A stretch of DNA of 64,000 bases from Fusarium oxysporum f. sp. lycopersici 4287 (Eukaryota > Ascomycota > Sordariomycetes > Hypocreales > Nectriaceae). A program made the translations under genes and the position numbers. Within the stretch, counting starts at the first letter, position 1. Each line of letters starts with the position of its first letter. The stretch is from NCBI RefSeq assembly GCF_000149955.1, contig NC_030986.1, positions 5,877,948 through 5,941,947 of the forward strand. Direction: 5' to 3'. This document shows positions 45,535 to 57,652 of this stretch, piece by piece. The notes beneath the pieces were generated by a model. The model saw nothing but the letters and a program-made list of their open reading frames with translations. It searched no databases and had not been told where the DNA came from.

Positions 45535-46825
45535 AGAATTAATCTATCAGCCACAGAATATCACTGTAAATATTAACATTCTGATCATGTGCAATACCTC
45601 TAACATTCGCACCAACACTGGCTTTGGGGAGTTCGAATAGAACAAGAGTCGTTCCATTCGACCGGCATCACGTTACCAACAGACGAATAGGTGACAACAT
45701 GTACCAGCGGTAACAAAGCCTGTTGATATGACTGTTATGCTAGGAAAATGCGGTATGGTCAATTGTTACATTTCAAGATCGGTTCTTCAAACCACTGCAG
45801 GATTAAACACCCAAAACGGACTAGTGAACTGTTACACGGCGATTCGTCCTTTTGTAACATTAGACAAGTCACAACCTATAAGACCTTGTAAGCAAAATAA
45901 CCCATTACACAGAAGAATATTCCTTTCACACCACGTCGTCGTTGAGTCATTTCCAGTAAATTCAATATTTATAGCAAAGTAGTAACGAATTTAAACCTGT
46001 TCTTATTGATACTTATCAGCACTAATGTGTTGCTTTTACGTTGCGAATTTCAACGAATGCGGCATCAATATTGTTACATTTCACAAGGTGCACTGCCTTA
46101 AAAGAACTGAAAGAGCTTTGCGAAGTAAGGGCGTGCATATCTATTACTAATGAAATACCAATACTCTGCACCGACTGTGAAAATCGTACATCACTTGCAG
46201 CGGGCAAACCAGATTTTCTTGTATTAACGGTGCATGTGGCTGACGACGTTATAGGAGAGTTGAATGACAGCGGGAGCGGAGGCTATTACTGCAGAACCAG
46301 CGATACAATCAATTGAGCGACATTTAGTTCCTTGTAGAGGAAAGGGCCATTATAATGGACAAGCTGACAGAGAAAGGTAGCTTCAATCACAGACATTGGG
46401 CTTCAGAATGTAGTAAATGTTACCTGAACATCATCTCAAATTACCAACACCCATAAGATCCATGCAAAGTGTGACATCACAGTACTAATTAAAAGAGCTT
46501 CAAGCATATTCCGCACATCTTGACTATTAATAGGATTACAGCGACCGAAATAATATCCCGTTTCCCTCCGCGTCCATGTACAAATAAGTCGAGCTTCAGT
46601 CCCCTATCCTTTTCCTCCTCCATTTACCCCCTCCAATTCAGCATCAGTCCCCATTTCCTGAACCCCCCGGACGTGTTATTTGCAGTTGAGACTTGTGACT
46701 GAGAGATTAAATCAGCACAGAGAACTTAGCGTGAAAAGAAAGAGAAGAAAAAAAGAGTGACCAAGGTTGAATCCTTCGATAAAAGAGTGACAATTTGCAA
46801 ATTCGAAGAGCCGATATGAAGTTTG
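45535..46825. other. intergenic spacer with one repeat copy
   Basis: No supported gene. Several TGTTACA or TGTAACA motifs occur at 45760-46080. The third 75-bp repeat copy lies at 46673-46729. Confidence 0.45.
46673..46729 (+). mobile_element. 75-bp MITE-like repeat, copy 3 (left end missing)
   Basis: Matches the right 57 bp of copy 1 with a few changes and ends with the same AACTTAG. The left inverted repeat is absent. Confidence 0.62.
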
Positions 46826-47776
46826 CTAGGTGGATTGATGTACCTGGTCTTTGCTAACCCCATGGAAGTCGTTCTCGATATTCTTGTCGCCACAGAACTC
46901 GGTGCACGCTTCTGAATCGTCGTCGGTGAATGGCGCTGTGTCGTTTGATTGGTCGGAAGAATACTGATCATCAAGTTCAACTTGCGTGTCTCGGGGTTTT
47001 CGCATGCAACGACGCTTGTTTGATCGTTGAGTGCCGTCTTCTTGTCCTTTTGTGTGGGGGTGGACACGCGACGTACGTGGTTCACAGTCCAATTCATCAG
47101 TATATTCAATTTCGTCTGGTTGAGAACTGATGAGCTGTGCTACCTGGGAAGATTCATCTTCAGCAGTCGAAGGATTGCAGACAAATGTATGAGTGAATGT
47201 CTTCCACGGCTCCTTTTCTCCATATTGTGGTGCAGGAGACTCTCTAATACAATGGAGACCGTCGGCGGTCTGTTCAGAACTCAATTGGGTGTCATTATTT
47301 GACGGCGTGGTGTCTTCTGGGAGTTGATTGATGACTTGCAATTCGTTGAACCACTTTTGGCAAAGGCGAGGGCCAAGGTCTTGACACAATCCGAAAAAGA
47401 GCTCTTTATCCATCTTCTCGAATATATCTGCACAAGCAGTAGCTGCCCGTCGTTCTTCCGCGTTCTGGAGCATCTTAACATATCCGGGGATGTCCAAGGG
47501 TTTCACTTTGCGTTCGAACAGTATATTCTGAAATGTAGTTTGAAGATCGGTAAATTCCGGCGGCGGTGAAAGGTCAACTCTCGCATCGCAAGTCTTCCAC
47601 CTCTTAATAGTGTTATGGATTTGGTAATGTCGGCGCGAAGCCGCCTCTGGATCTTTCGCAAACATATCTGCGAGCAAACGGATTGTTGACGATAAGATGA
47701 TTGGGTAGTTATGATTGAGAAAATCTTGTAAGGGAAGAGGTTGAACAAGGAGTATATCGAAAAGTTGACTCTCCAC
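46826..47776 (-). CDS. hypothetical protein, 316 residues
   Basis: Single exon from ATG 47776. Residues 1-150 are helical and well packed, with Leu/Phe-rich segments such as LPLQDFLNHNYPIIL and FFGLCQDLGPRLCQKWF. From about 155 on it is polar, acidic and Ser/Thr-rich with a basic patch (NKRRCMRKPR) that could be a nuclear signal. No known domain. The 3' end may extend through an unseen intron. Confidence 0.62.
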   Translation of the reverse strand: MESQLFDILLVQPLPLQDFLNHNYPIILSSTIRLLADMFAKDPEAASRRHYQIHNTIKRWKTCDARVDLSPPPEFTDLQTTFQNILFERKVKPLDIPGYVKMLQNAEERRAATACADIFEKMDKELFFGLCQDLGPRLCQKWFNELQVINQLPEDTTPSNNDTQLSSEQTADGLHCIRESPAPQYGEKEPWKTFTHTFVCNPSTAEDESSQVAQLISSQPDEIEYTDELDCEPRTSRVHPHTKGQEDGTQRSNKRRCMRKPRDTQVELDDQYSSDQSNDTAPFTDDDSEACTEFCGDKNIENDFHGVSKDQVHQST

Positions 47777-49624
47777 GTTGAAAGCGTTTTTTTCAATTCC
47801 CGAGGGCTACACTTAAATTTAAGCAGCCTGATTAGATAGGAGGTGACTAAATTAAAAAGGGGCTTATGCCTAATTCATCATGAAACCAAGACCTATTGCC
47901 TTCTCCATCAGTGTTGGTGGGTTTGAACGTTGTTGGTGGATATGGTGCACGGAACGTCCAATGCCAATCAAAACCTCATTAGAATTCAAAGGTTCTCGTC
48001 AAAGTGTTGGTGGCTGCTCTCCGCCAGCCACTGTTACCTTCGTACTGACGGCGGGGTCGCTGCCAACCAACAGAGACGATGCGCGACCAACGGAAAAAAA
48101 GGTCACACTCCATGGTCGAGACATTGCAATCAGAACATGACTCACCACGCCACACTCACAGACTACCCTTGTAAAGCTTATATGTCACACTGAAAATTGC
48201 GCCTAGGTCCAGGTCAAGTTAATGTTCGCACAGAAACACTCCAAGGTACTGGCACCGTGCTGCTGGCACATTTAGGCATGGGGCGGGTCTGCTAATCAGA
48301 AGGTCTGGTACAGCTGCCAAAACAGGAATACTGAGTCAAGATTAGGGAGGCTGTCCCTTGAGCTTGGACAGAGGGGGTAAGTACTGCATTATTGGTAGGT
48401 GCTTCTGGACGGCGACACCTGTAGCACGAACCATGTAGCCCAGACCATGGCAAAGACACCATGAAACACAGTGACTTACTTTAGGCGATAAAAGTGAGAA
48501 TTCAGCGCTCAGACCAAAAGATGTGGAGGTTGCAAGTAGAATCCGGGTGACGAGTTCACTGCGGGGTGAATGATAGGGTGTTGCGCGGGGAACGACCGGC
48601 ATTCCCGAACATCAAGATAGGAATTTCTGGGGATCTAAATATATCTGTTCCCCTGGGAGACTTCGGGTACTCCGTGGTGAAGGATTGGCAAGCAAAAAGA
48701 TTCGCTGTTGGCATTTACAAGGTTCCGAAATATCACATGTGAAAGTTGAAGCCTGTAATGCTTAAATTACATATCGCCAAGATCCTAAGAAGCCAGTCAT
48801 TCGACTCCTCTAGCACTTGCTTGTTGGAAATCGATCCGTTGATAATTGGGGGATCTTTTAATAGAGTCTGCTAAAGCCCTGATTGCGGTATGTCGGCGCG
48901 GACGACCGATGAGTCGAAGGCCTCAATCAAAATCAGTTTCTGAAGTGCCATTTCTCTTCATGAGCCGCACGAGCCTGGGACAGGGCATAATTTATTGTTC
49001 AAGCCAGGCGGAACAACTGTGTTTGGAATATTAATCAGGTGATACAGCAAATAGTGTAAAGCCGGGAGCATTTCACATTGTCAGAAGGATTAAACCGGCT
49101 CAAAGGACTTGCTGTCACCTTTCCCTTGATATCATGTACCGGCAAGTGAATCAGAGCCACGGAGCTTTGAGTTACTCTATGTTACCAGGGTGAGCAGATA
49201 ATATCTGTCAAGGGATGCCAGGGGAAAACAGCGAACTGTCCTTGGCCATCGGAGCTAAACCGGTTTTCAGAAGGAGACAGCCAGGACATCCGTGATGTGG
49301 GAACATAGCGGGTGTTGAATGCGGCTCGATAAAGTTTGACGTTCATCCCTTTTAGCCGCTCGAGTCGTACGTATCAGGCTCGGTGGTATATTAAAATCGC
49401 CCTCACGCCAGGATAGGAAAGAATCAAAGGGCTCGGAAAGCCAGCAAGGCCCTCGAGCTTAACAGTGCAATTTCCGTTTGCGTAGTATTGCACATGAAGC
49501 CTGGAGGGTGATAGTCGGTACCTAGAATATTATAAGGATAGTTCTAAGCGAAAGGTCCTGTGTTGTACGTGGAAGTGGACATCCCGGAAGCCTCAATTGC
49601 CTGCTACACACGTGATAATTCGAG
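47777..49624. other. long spacer, 1.8 kb
   Basis: No supported gene. Three GTTGGTGG-type words recur at 47910-48015. Open frames at 47880-48193 overlap each other and look random. Confidence 0.45.
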
Positions 49625-50053
49625 CTAGTGTCGAAACATCCTTTTGATCTCTTTGCGAGTATATAACCCTTTACCATCCAAAACGAGCCACGTACGCTTG
49701 GAGTATATTTTCCATCCCTCATCTTCTCCTTTTCCTTCAACCCATATACCATCTTCATTTATGGTCTCCCAGTCATATTCCGAAAAAGTGTTACCACAAT
49801 ATAACTCCCTATGTGCCTGAACTGGTGTTTCAGTGACAATTCCCGTACACCATTTACAGTAGGAACCAGGCTCGCGGTTCACAATATGTTCATGCATAGA
49901 CTTATTATAATTAGCGAATGACACTGGTGGGCAAAAAGGCTGGCTAGGTCTTACGCAAGCATACCCAACTTTCTTATTATCGCGTTCAAAGCGACCAAGC
50001 GCTTCTTGAATTTTTTGGGGAAGTTTGTCTTTGGGGAGTCTCTCTTGCGTCAT
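49625..50053 (-). CDS. hypothetical protein, 142 residues
   Basis: The first ATG is at 50053 (MTQERLPKDKLPQ). A GTATAG acceptor just upstream and a GTAACA donor about 68 nt further suggest a 5'UTR intron. The protein is small, soluble and Trp/Tyr-rich. A CKWC pair near residue 70 and two more Cys (YACV, ELYCGN) could hold a zinc ion. The C-terminus is basic. No family recognised. Confidence 0.52.
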   Translation of the reverse strand: MTQERLPKDKLPQKIQEALGRFERDNKKVGYACVRPSQPFCPPVSFANYNKSMHEHIVNREPGSYCKWCTGIVTETPVQAHRELYCGNTFSEYDWETINEDGIWVEGKGEDEGWKIYSKRTWLVLDGKGLYTRKEIKRMFRH

Positions 50054-50773
50054 TGTCCTATACAAAGAATGAGAACTCGAGAGTTATTAGAAGCCAGAAT
50101 GATTTAAAAAGAAGATTGTTACCTCTACCTTAGTGGAAGCTCTAATGCCCTTTATATGTGGAATCGCTGTGGGTGAAAGTTTATATCAATGAAATGATAC
50201 TAGTAGATAAGAAAGATAAACGTCGAGTCACAACGCCTTGTTTAATAGCCAGCAATATCTAACCATGTTTGAATTTTCAATGGCCAAGTTGCGTGAAGGT
50301 TGTGTTGGTTGATGTCAAGGGTGCACTCGTTTCTGTGTCAGGAGTTGTCACCAATAGTTTCTTCTCCAAGCAGCTAGGGTTAGCTAATGCTTGAAAGTGA
50401 CACTGAAAGTAGAGAGACGATGAGTTGGTGAACTGACAGTTAGAATGCCCCTGAAACGCCACCGACTCTTGGCCAGCAGAAATGGAGCCGTCGTTGAGTA
50501 GTCAAGCGGCCGAACCTTGTGGGTATGGCTGCATATCGCTGTGACGTGCGCGCACGCCCGAATGATAAGGCTCGTGGAATTGAGCTGCCGTGAGAATCTG
50601 CAGGCCCCATGTATAAGAATGTACCCTGATAATCCTGGTACCCTTTGCTGGGGGCTGAAGTGACCACACTGTCACCAACGCGTACATCACGACCTCTCAG
50701 TTACAAACGGGAGGCTGGACAATAACTAACGACTGTCCGCACGGGCACGGATTCTGCCGCTAGGTTCTTCGAT
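50054..50773. other. intergenic spacer
   Basis: Contains the presumed leader of the preceding gene. The minus-strand frames at 50440-50690 are not convincing. Confidence 0.4.
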
Positions 50774-51097
50774 TCAGGTGAAGCGTATGGCACGGTGGGG
50801 TGTCCAACAGCAGCCCTTCGGAGTACGCGCTGCATCAAAGACAACCATGTACACAGACTCCGAGTCATGCCGGTCAACATGTTCTTCTAAATAATGAAGG
50901 CCAGACTCTATCAGGGTTGCGTACGGCTGAAATCTACGCACTTGTTCGGATGAGGGGGTTAGAAACATCACAGAAGGATTGAGCCCCGTCATCCAGGGGT
51001 ACATGACAATTGTAAACTTCAGAGTGGTGCGACCTGAACCAGCGGGTACTGCGGTCAGACACTTTGGTAAACTTTGAGGCCAGATTCTGAGCTGCGA
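50774..51097 (-). other. open reading frame remnant or unplaced exon
   Basis: 108 codons are open on the minus strand in natural-looking text (for example HYLEEHVDRHDSESVYMVVF), preceded by a TAG and a possible acceptor GTCGCAG. No start or partner exon was found. Confidence 0.25.
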
Positions 51098-52003
51098 CTA
51101 TCTTTACAGGCCCATTTGCAAGACTTGGATCCCTGTTGGAAACTTCCATGTCTGTACAAGCATCATACAAGCGCCTTATATGTGAATAATCGTCAGGTTA
51201 GCCGCGTGTTCCACACAATGACCCTCGACAGTCACTACATCTGACGGGCCCAAGGTCCAAGCTCAGACTGGCAACACGGCTTTGTACAGCAGATGGACAG
51301 GCTCCATAGATTTTTCCCAATAGAATGGCTCTGGAGGCAAACTTCGATTCGATAAAGAGTCTGGTCCCCAGCCGAAAGCTGCAGATCTTGATTTCGGATC
51401 AATTTAGAGATCCGTTCACAACACTTGCAGTCCAAACATATCTTGATGCGGGCTTATGTACTCCCATGAGCACTTGAATGTTGTGGACAGTGGTACCACA
51501 CCCTGTTTGGACGAAACAGCAGCTGTCTCAAGCGTGACAAAAAGTACGATGGCCTTTATGAATACCTTCGGGGTATACTCAAGTCACACCAGGTAGTCAA
51601 ACCAATGAAATAATGTGAGATATACTCAGAACGACAAGGAGTTGGCACGGCGTTTTTTCTCTACCTTGCAATGCATAATCTTTGAAAGGAGCGGTGTGAT
51701 AGAATATTTTAATCACAATGGGGTTGGCCGTATCATTGAGGCTGACCGCTTGTAGATTTGAGATTCCTTTTCCGTATCGAGTCCCAGCCTAACCCTAATG
51801 AAGGACGTGTCGCACTGCTGTATAAATAGTTAGCATAGATGCCTGGCTGACGTAGTGATTCCGGGTCACTTATCAATTCCATGTGAGAGTGGATATAAAG
51901 ACCGCTGAAGCCGTTGGTAGATTGTAGATTCCTTATTCTGACTTCAGAACATATCACCGTTTGTCTTACTCCTGGATCACCAGGTCTCGAGTAACTGCCA
52001 AAA
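51098..52003. other. intergenic spacer
   Basis: Nothing supported; the minus frame reaching into 52086 is a shadow of the next gene's first exon. Confidence 0.45.
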
Positions 52004-52824
52004 ATGGAAACTCTACTCCTCCTTCCTGATGGCCAGAGAATGATGCCAGAAATATTTGGTGAGGGCGGCACCTTTGAAAGAGGCAAGACATTTGGCCCAC
52101 TTCATGTCAACTATGGAAAGGAAGTGATTCGAAAGGGTGAAAGTATGAGTTATGGGCCCAAATCTAAGTTTGTTTACTAAGATTTACCAGGAATGGTTGT
52201 TTGCACCGGATCGAGCCAAAGCACGGAGACGAATTCTGAGCCAGACTTTCTTTATATCGATGGAAACGCCGTGGCATTGAACCTATACGTACCTGAGGGC
52301 TTTGCATCGGTGCTTACCGTTAAACCAAGGAATTTCTATCTAGCAATTTGGTCTATGGATGATCCACCCATTTGCGTTGCCGTATTCAAGATTAAATATG
52401 ACGAACCCAGCAGTCAGACTTCTACAGAATACCTTCGTTCTAGATTGACTTATAACGTTACCCAGGATGAAGGTCGTTCTCGAGATGACGAGAAGAAGGG
52501 TCAAATGGCTACTCACAAGGTCGCTCCCGGTCAAGAAAAAGTTTGTATTCTGATATTTTCTTCTTTAAGCATCGCTCACCTGTGTAGATTGCACTGGTGC
52601 CTTACCCTACCGGCGGGCATATTGACGGCCATACTCAAGATACTTGGCATGGCAACATCTTCAATCGAGCTGAGGGATGCTACGTATTTGTCCACAACGA
52701 TAAGACCCAGATCTTCGAAATATGTCTATCGCAGGAGATGGTAGCCGATCTCGAAATCGAGAAGAATCCAAAGGAAGAGCTACAACACGATATGGCGAAT
52801 GCTGGTACTGCGTTCAGATGGTAG
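52004..52824 (+). CDS. three-exon orphan protein, 241 residues
   Basis: Exons 52004-52142, 52191-52540 and 52588-52824. Introns of 48 nt (GTATGA...TACTAAG...CCAG) and 47 nt (GTTTGT...TGTAG) join in phases 1 and 0. The product is a compact mixed alpha/beta protein with many hydrophobic strands (FLYIDGNAVALNLYVPEGF, NFYLAIWSMDD) and a His/Asp-rich turn, GGHIDGHTQDTWHGN, created after the second splice. Several His and Asp close together could bind a metal (inference). No family recognised, no signal peptide. Confidence 0.75.
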
Positions 52825-53614
52825 TGACCAAAGCAGTCGGGTTGTCCCCTCTTTTGAAGGTTCATTTCAGAAATCTACCAAGACAGGTCGACGGCGACGG
52901 ATTGGGAACATTTTGTACCAAGTTGGGAGCTGTTCAGTGACTTGAAGTCAGGGGAGCCTTTAATCGCTGTCACCCAACTCCGGTCAAAGCATTAAAACCC
53001 GGTTTACCAGCTCTTGAAAAAATCTCCAAGACTCCAATACATCAGTCATGTCAAACCCACCTTCGCAAGTCGGATATCTGAAATTCTAGATAGCATTGGG
53101 GTGTACTCGAATTGAGTGGCATGTCGACTCTAGATACTGGCTTGCATTCCAGCCTTCCCGTGAAATTGTGCCCAGGGGCCATTGCGCTTGTTCTTCGTCG
53201 CAAAAGCATGTATTCTAGGCAAATGATTGGGGTACAACAGAAATTTTCCCGTTCGATGGCTTGTGCTGAACGAGTTGATGCTCACGTTCACCCTTACTGA
53301 CTGATTAGCGATTCGACTCGTAGGAAGAACATGGTGTGCACTAACACTGCATTGACCACAGGGTCATGGTTGTTGCTTTTTACGATGCCAAATGATCATC
53401 AATTTCCCATTCATTGTCCGTCACCGTTTCTCAAACCAAGTATTTAAAGTGATATGCAACCCGACAAGATGCAGCGAGACAATTACTTACGAGCCGCACC
53501 AACACTGGTTCGTTGACGCAGCTTCCTCGCACATTATATGCCTCTCCCGTCACTTTTGTCTTACAATTCACACTTCGACCACTCCGCGTAACTCAGACCT
53601 CACTTACACTGAAA
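52825..53614. other. intergenic spacer
   Basis: Nothing supported. Confidence 0.45.
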
Positions 53615-54241
53615 ATGGGATCTCATGCTCATTTGGATATTGTGCTGCCAGTCATCCTTGGCGTTACTATTTTCGTTGTCTTTATCTTTTGTTTGGTGTA
53701 TTTCGCTAAGAGAAGAGGCATCTATTATAATCCGGGGTCAGACGAGGGGTCCCTCAATCATTCGGTCCATGTGCCAGCTCAAAGCTCCAAGAATCAGACG
53801 TTGGGAACCAATGAAACCTCTCCCGCCTCAGCTGTCTCCCCTCAAAGGCTCTCAACCGATAAACGACAACGAGACTGGGGAATCCTTCTCCCCTGTAAAG
53901 ATGTCCTTCATCTGGCTGATAAAGGCATTCAATTCAAGATTCAGCTGTTCCATGGGAAGGTACAAGTCTACATAAACCCGAAAGTAATAAGAAACGAAGT
54001 TTGGGACGAGTTCGGGGAAGAGAAGCTTAGCATTGAGGCAATTATTACTCATGTTGGAGTGCCAAGCAAGGTTCAGAAAGAGTTCAAGAACATCGGGATG
54101 AATATCTATGAGGTTAAAAGCCAGAAATGGAAGTTGATGCGGGCTGATATTCAACAAATTGTAAAGTCGCATATTAACCCTGAGGCTAGCAAACTACCAA
54201 GTAGAATATACAGGCAGGTATGTAAGAAGATAGGATTATAG
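53615..54241 (+). CDS. single-pass membrane protein, 208 residues
   Basis: The frame is open from 53513, but ATG 53615 gives a sensible start. A short polar N-terminus is followed by one strong membrane helix (residues about 7-29, IVLPVILGVTIFVVFIFCLVYF) and a basic stop (AKRRG). This is the layout of a type III or signal-anchor protein. A disordered Ser/Asn-rich linker follows, then a C-terminal alpha/beta domain of about 110 residues with a basic end. No family recognised. Confidence 0.62.
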   Translation: MGSHAHLDIVLPVILGVTIFVVFIFCLVYFAKRRGIYYNPGSDEGSLNHSVHVPAQSSKNQTLGTNETSPASAVSPQRLSTDKRQRDWGILLPCKDVLHLADKGIQFKIQLFHGKVQVYINPKVIRNEVWDEFGEEKLSIEAIITHVGVPSKVQKEFKNIGMNIYEVKSQKWKLMRADIQQIVKSHINPEASKLPSRIYRQVCKKIGL

Positions 54242-54508
54242 AAATTACTACATCGTTCTTAGCTTGAACCGCCCTGGGCCTACTTTATTTACATAGCTCT
54301 ACATCTGACTTGTATCTCCTGCTTTCATCGCTTGCTCAGCCTCAGAAGTTCGAATCCTACTCGCATGGCTTCGACTAGCTACTCTATTGGGTTACAGACC
54401 TCAAGCGTGTTGAGCCGGTGGGGCAGCCTGCAAGGCCCAGCGTCGGCCTTTTGAGCTGGGATGATATTATACATCGCTAGAGCGTGTCAGCCTCATAGTT
54501 ATCATTGG

Positions 54509-55554
54509 CTAATGCTCATAGTACTCACACATCTTGGTCTTCCCATCTTGGTAGCATTTCGATACTCTCCATCCGGAGTTCTGGATTATGCGCTGAAAGT
54601 CCTCCGCTGTGTACTTATTAGCATGCAAACCAGGGGAATTCAGTTCTGGCATGTGCTGAAGGGGTACAACGAAACATGTGACACTGAGGCAGATCAGTAA
54701 TTTCGCACTGAAGTTTCCACCGTTCATCGTCAAATTCTGTCCACCCTAAAAGCCTGTTTGCCTGATCCCAGCCACCTCTCACGAATTCAGTGAATTGAGT
54801 CGTGTGATAGGAGATTTCCAACTCCTTCTTCTCCACCGGCTCATGCTGACCGACGATGAGCTGGTCCACCACCTCGTGCCAACCTTGTAAGATTCGGTGA
54901 AGTTTTTTGGGTTCAAAGTCGGTCAATGTGGAGGAGCATGAGATACCAACTTTCTTCCCTGGCATATCCATCGCTACTCTCCTTGCGTCTTCGAAACTTC
55001 CGTGGAGCCCATAGCAGTCCACGTGTTTATATCGCTTACTTAAGCGCTGAACATGGCTTTCAAGTGAAGCCCTGTTGACATCGACTGCGAAATAGCGACA
55101 AGCCTTCTCTGATTTCTCGAGCTCGTTGAATATCGGCAGTAACTTTTCAGAGTCCCTTTTCCAAAGTCATCATGTGGCCATTTAGTAGAGAATATAAGTC
55201 TATAGTGTACCCAGAGCCAAGGTCGAATATGATGAGTTCATGTAATAGGCAAAGCTGTTGAGCCAGCTCAGAGGCGTGTTCTCCCAAGATAATTCTTTCC
55301 CCAGTAGATTGGGAAGATGTGCCCCCTCCTGGCCAGGAAGATCCAATATAGCAGACCTCTTTACCGAGATAGTTGCCAAGGTACATGGAGTTCTTCAATT
55401 CCTCCTGGATGTGCTGTGTTGTGACATCCCCTCCAATATCCTGTACTTGCCCGGGTCGTAAATCGACAAGCCAGCTGACTAGCTCTGGAGTGATTTGTTG
55501 TTCTTTCTGAGGCTTTGCAGGATATGCTTTGATTCCAGTCATATGGAGGGTCAT
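54509..55554 (-). pseudogene. EgtD/EasF-type methyltransferase, probably frameshifted
   Basis: Exon 1 runs 55554-55211. A 55-nt GTACAC...TACTAAA...AAAAG intron (phase 2) creates the SAM-binding IFDLGSGDSEK segment, and exon 2 runs from 55155. Family marks include SSWPGGGTSSQSTGERI, YFAVDVNRASL, GLHGSF, the ISCSSTLTDF counterpart of LGSS-GNF, and ANRLLGWTEFDDERW. The reading frame breaks near 54671, and the C-terminal NKYTAEDFQRII and final Tyr-rich strand are in the next frame, ending at 54509. A 37-nt intron (54720-54684) would also restore the frame but would be unusually short and would remove conserved-looking residues. Relatives trimethylate histidine (ergothioneine) or N-methylate dimethylallyltryptophan; the substrate here is unknown. 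Confidence 0.65.
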
Positions 55555-55795
55555 TGATCAAGGAGGACGTTGTGCTGGAGGAGGACGCTGAAACTGCGGT
55601 TTGACTGAAATACACCCCTACTTATATTATTTGCTTAACAGCACCATAATGACTAAATGAGTTACTAATTATGCAGAAGGTAATACAGGGAGCCCGGCAC
55701 CATAATGCGTCTATGATATTACCTATCACACTGTACGGTTCTAATTGGAAATACAAAAATCTCTCACTACATTAAACCTGCTGTTTGCTGGACCG

Positions 55796-57652
55796 TCATG
55801 ACACAATCTTACCGTGCTGTATCAAAAAGGGCAACGTACTTGCAACGGAAAGAACAGTCCTTCGGTAAGCTTCTTCATGCGTCATTGCTTCATTTGACCG
55901 ATGTTGCCAATACCGGTCAACAAATCCATCACACCAGTGTACCGGCGGTGGCCTGGTAATAGGCATAGCAATCTGGGCAACGCCAGGTGGAAGACGTATC
56001 AACGTCTTTTGAGCAGAGCCTGCTACCACCTCTAATACACTTCGCCGATTGATTTGCGTGTCGCCGTGTAGAAGATAAGTAAAGTCGCAAAGGTAGCAAG
56101 CGTAGACAGGTTCTATGGCCGGCTCAGGTGGGTCGAGAAGGTAAAGATAAGCGCGCAAGGTATTCAGACACAAAATAGATTGCTCCAATGATTGTAGTTG
56201 TTCCCGCATTCTTGTCAAGGTGCGGTCGTATATACTCTGGCCTTCTGTGGAATTCATCCATGCCGTGGTAACTTCTGGTTCTAGTCCATTCTTGACAAGA
56301 TAAAGAAGGAACATCATTATATGGTTCTCTTCCCCCCGCAATGCCGGCAGATGAAGCATATAGGTATCGCTACTGCTCCTATTTAGTGTCAAGTTTGATA
56401 AGGCAGAGAAGGCAATCTTACATCACAGTGATGGCATCCATCACTACTTTCCGCTTGAGCCCATTGACTAATGTCGCTGGTAAGGTCTCACGGTAGGGAA
56501 CAGGAATTCCAATTGGCAAGAAAATTGGGAGGTTAACAGACAACTCCGAAATTTCGATGTTTGAGTATCCCGACTGGATGAGGCGCTCTCGTACTTCGTG
56601 TGCACCTAAGGGCCTAGGGATCTGCATTCTCCCATGCATTCTGTTTGACCTTTCGGACTCGCCTTCGTCCTTGGCCTCGAAAACACAACGAAGGGCCCGA
56701 CCAAGTATGCGACAACTGTCAGTGATGGTCCTCTCTTGGTCTTGCGGGGTCCCTTCTGGGTCGTGCTGATAATAGAGAACACGCGCCTGGTGACCAGCAA
56801 ATTCCAGCAGTCCACGGACCAGTAATATTTCGTGCATCTCTTCATCGGTATTCTCGACTATGTTTTCAGTTGCCAGGGATGCCCTCATCTCCAAGTATTT
56901 TTCCCACCCATCTTGTCCTTTCTTCTCAAGGAGTTGAGATACGTCGTCGCTGTTCAGATCTTGCACGAAATGTAGTTCAAGAAGCAGGGATAACAACGTA
57001 AACTGATCGCGGACCTCCGGTTCTGACACCTGTGATGTGTTAGCAATGAAATCATTCCGCAGACCATGCACTTACTCCTAGGTGATAACCCAACAGTGCC
57101 CACTCAAGTGGCAGTCGGTCGGAATTGACGGGGATGATTTTCATGTAATACCGATATAGCGCGAGACCAGTGGTGGCAACGCCTTCGACGGCCCTCCCGA
57201 GGACATCAGACCGGGTCTTCCTTTTCGCTGCCTCTAGGCCGTATTTTTCTATATTTTTATTATTTGGCGTGAAAATGTCGAGGAAGACGTCGTCTCCGGC
57301 TTCGACTTCACGCAAGATGTATTGTCTGTATATCTCGTTGAATTTTTGTCGAATGCGAGAGGTAACAACCACGACACAATGACTATCGGGAAGTGACCCA
57401 ACAGTGTAGACAGAGGGCATCTTCCATGCAGGAAACTCGGAACCCTTCTCATCACAGCGGATGATGTGGGCATGCCAAGTTTTATTGTATTTTGGCAGCT
57501 GGAAAAGGTCATACTGTTGCACCGGATGAGGAACAACCTTCTGATAACAGTAAGCCACTCTTCAGACTGACCATGCAATCAGTGCAACTTACCACGGTTC
57601 TTTGTTCCGCACATGTGACTGGTTCATATGGTGGTAAAGCGTCCTCTTCCAT
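55796..57652 (-). CDS. four-exon orphan protein, 571 residues
   Basis: Exons 57652-57593, 57540-57076, 57029-56422 and 56378-55796. Introns of 52, 46 and 43 nt (donors GTAAGT, GTAAGT, GTAAGA; last branch CACTAAAT) all join in phase. The N-terminal third has aromatic and charged segments (YNKTWHAHIIRCDEKG). The middle is helical and Leu/Glu-rich. Around 290-330 a GLLEFAGHQARVLYYQHD stretch is followed by an HEVRERLIQSGYSNIEI helix-strand. The C-terminal quarter contains CYLCDFTYLLHGD and a Pro-rich strand. No signal peptide and no recognised domain. It lies head-to-tail upstream of the EgtD/EasF-type gene on the same strand, but no functional link is shown. Confidence 0.8.

Noticed and set aside
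51733..52086. 117-codon minus-strand frame
   Set aside because: It is antisense to the first exon of the three-exon gene at 52004-52824, which has phase-consistent introns and explains the region better.
54330..54360. TTCGAATCC word resembling a tRNA T-loop
   Set aside because: The flanking bases do not pair into a T-stem, and no cloverleaf can be drawn.
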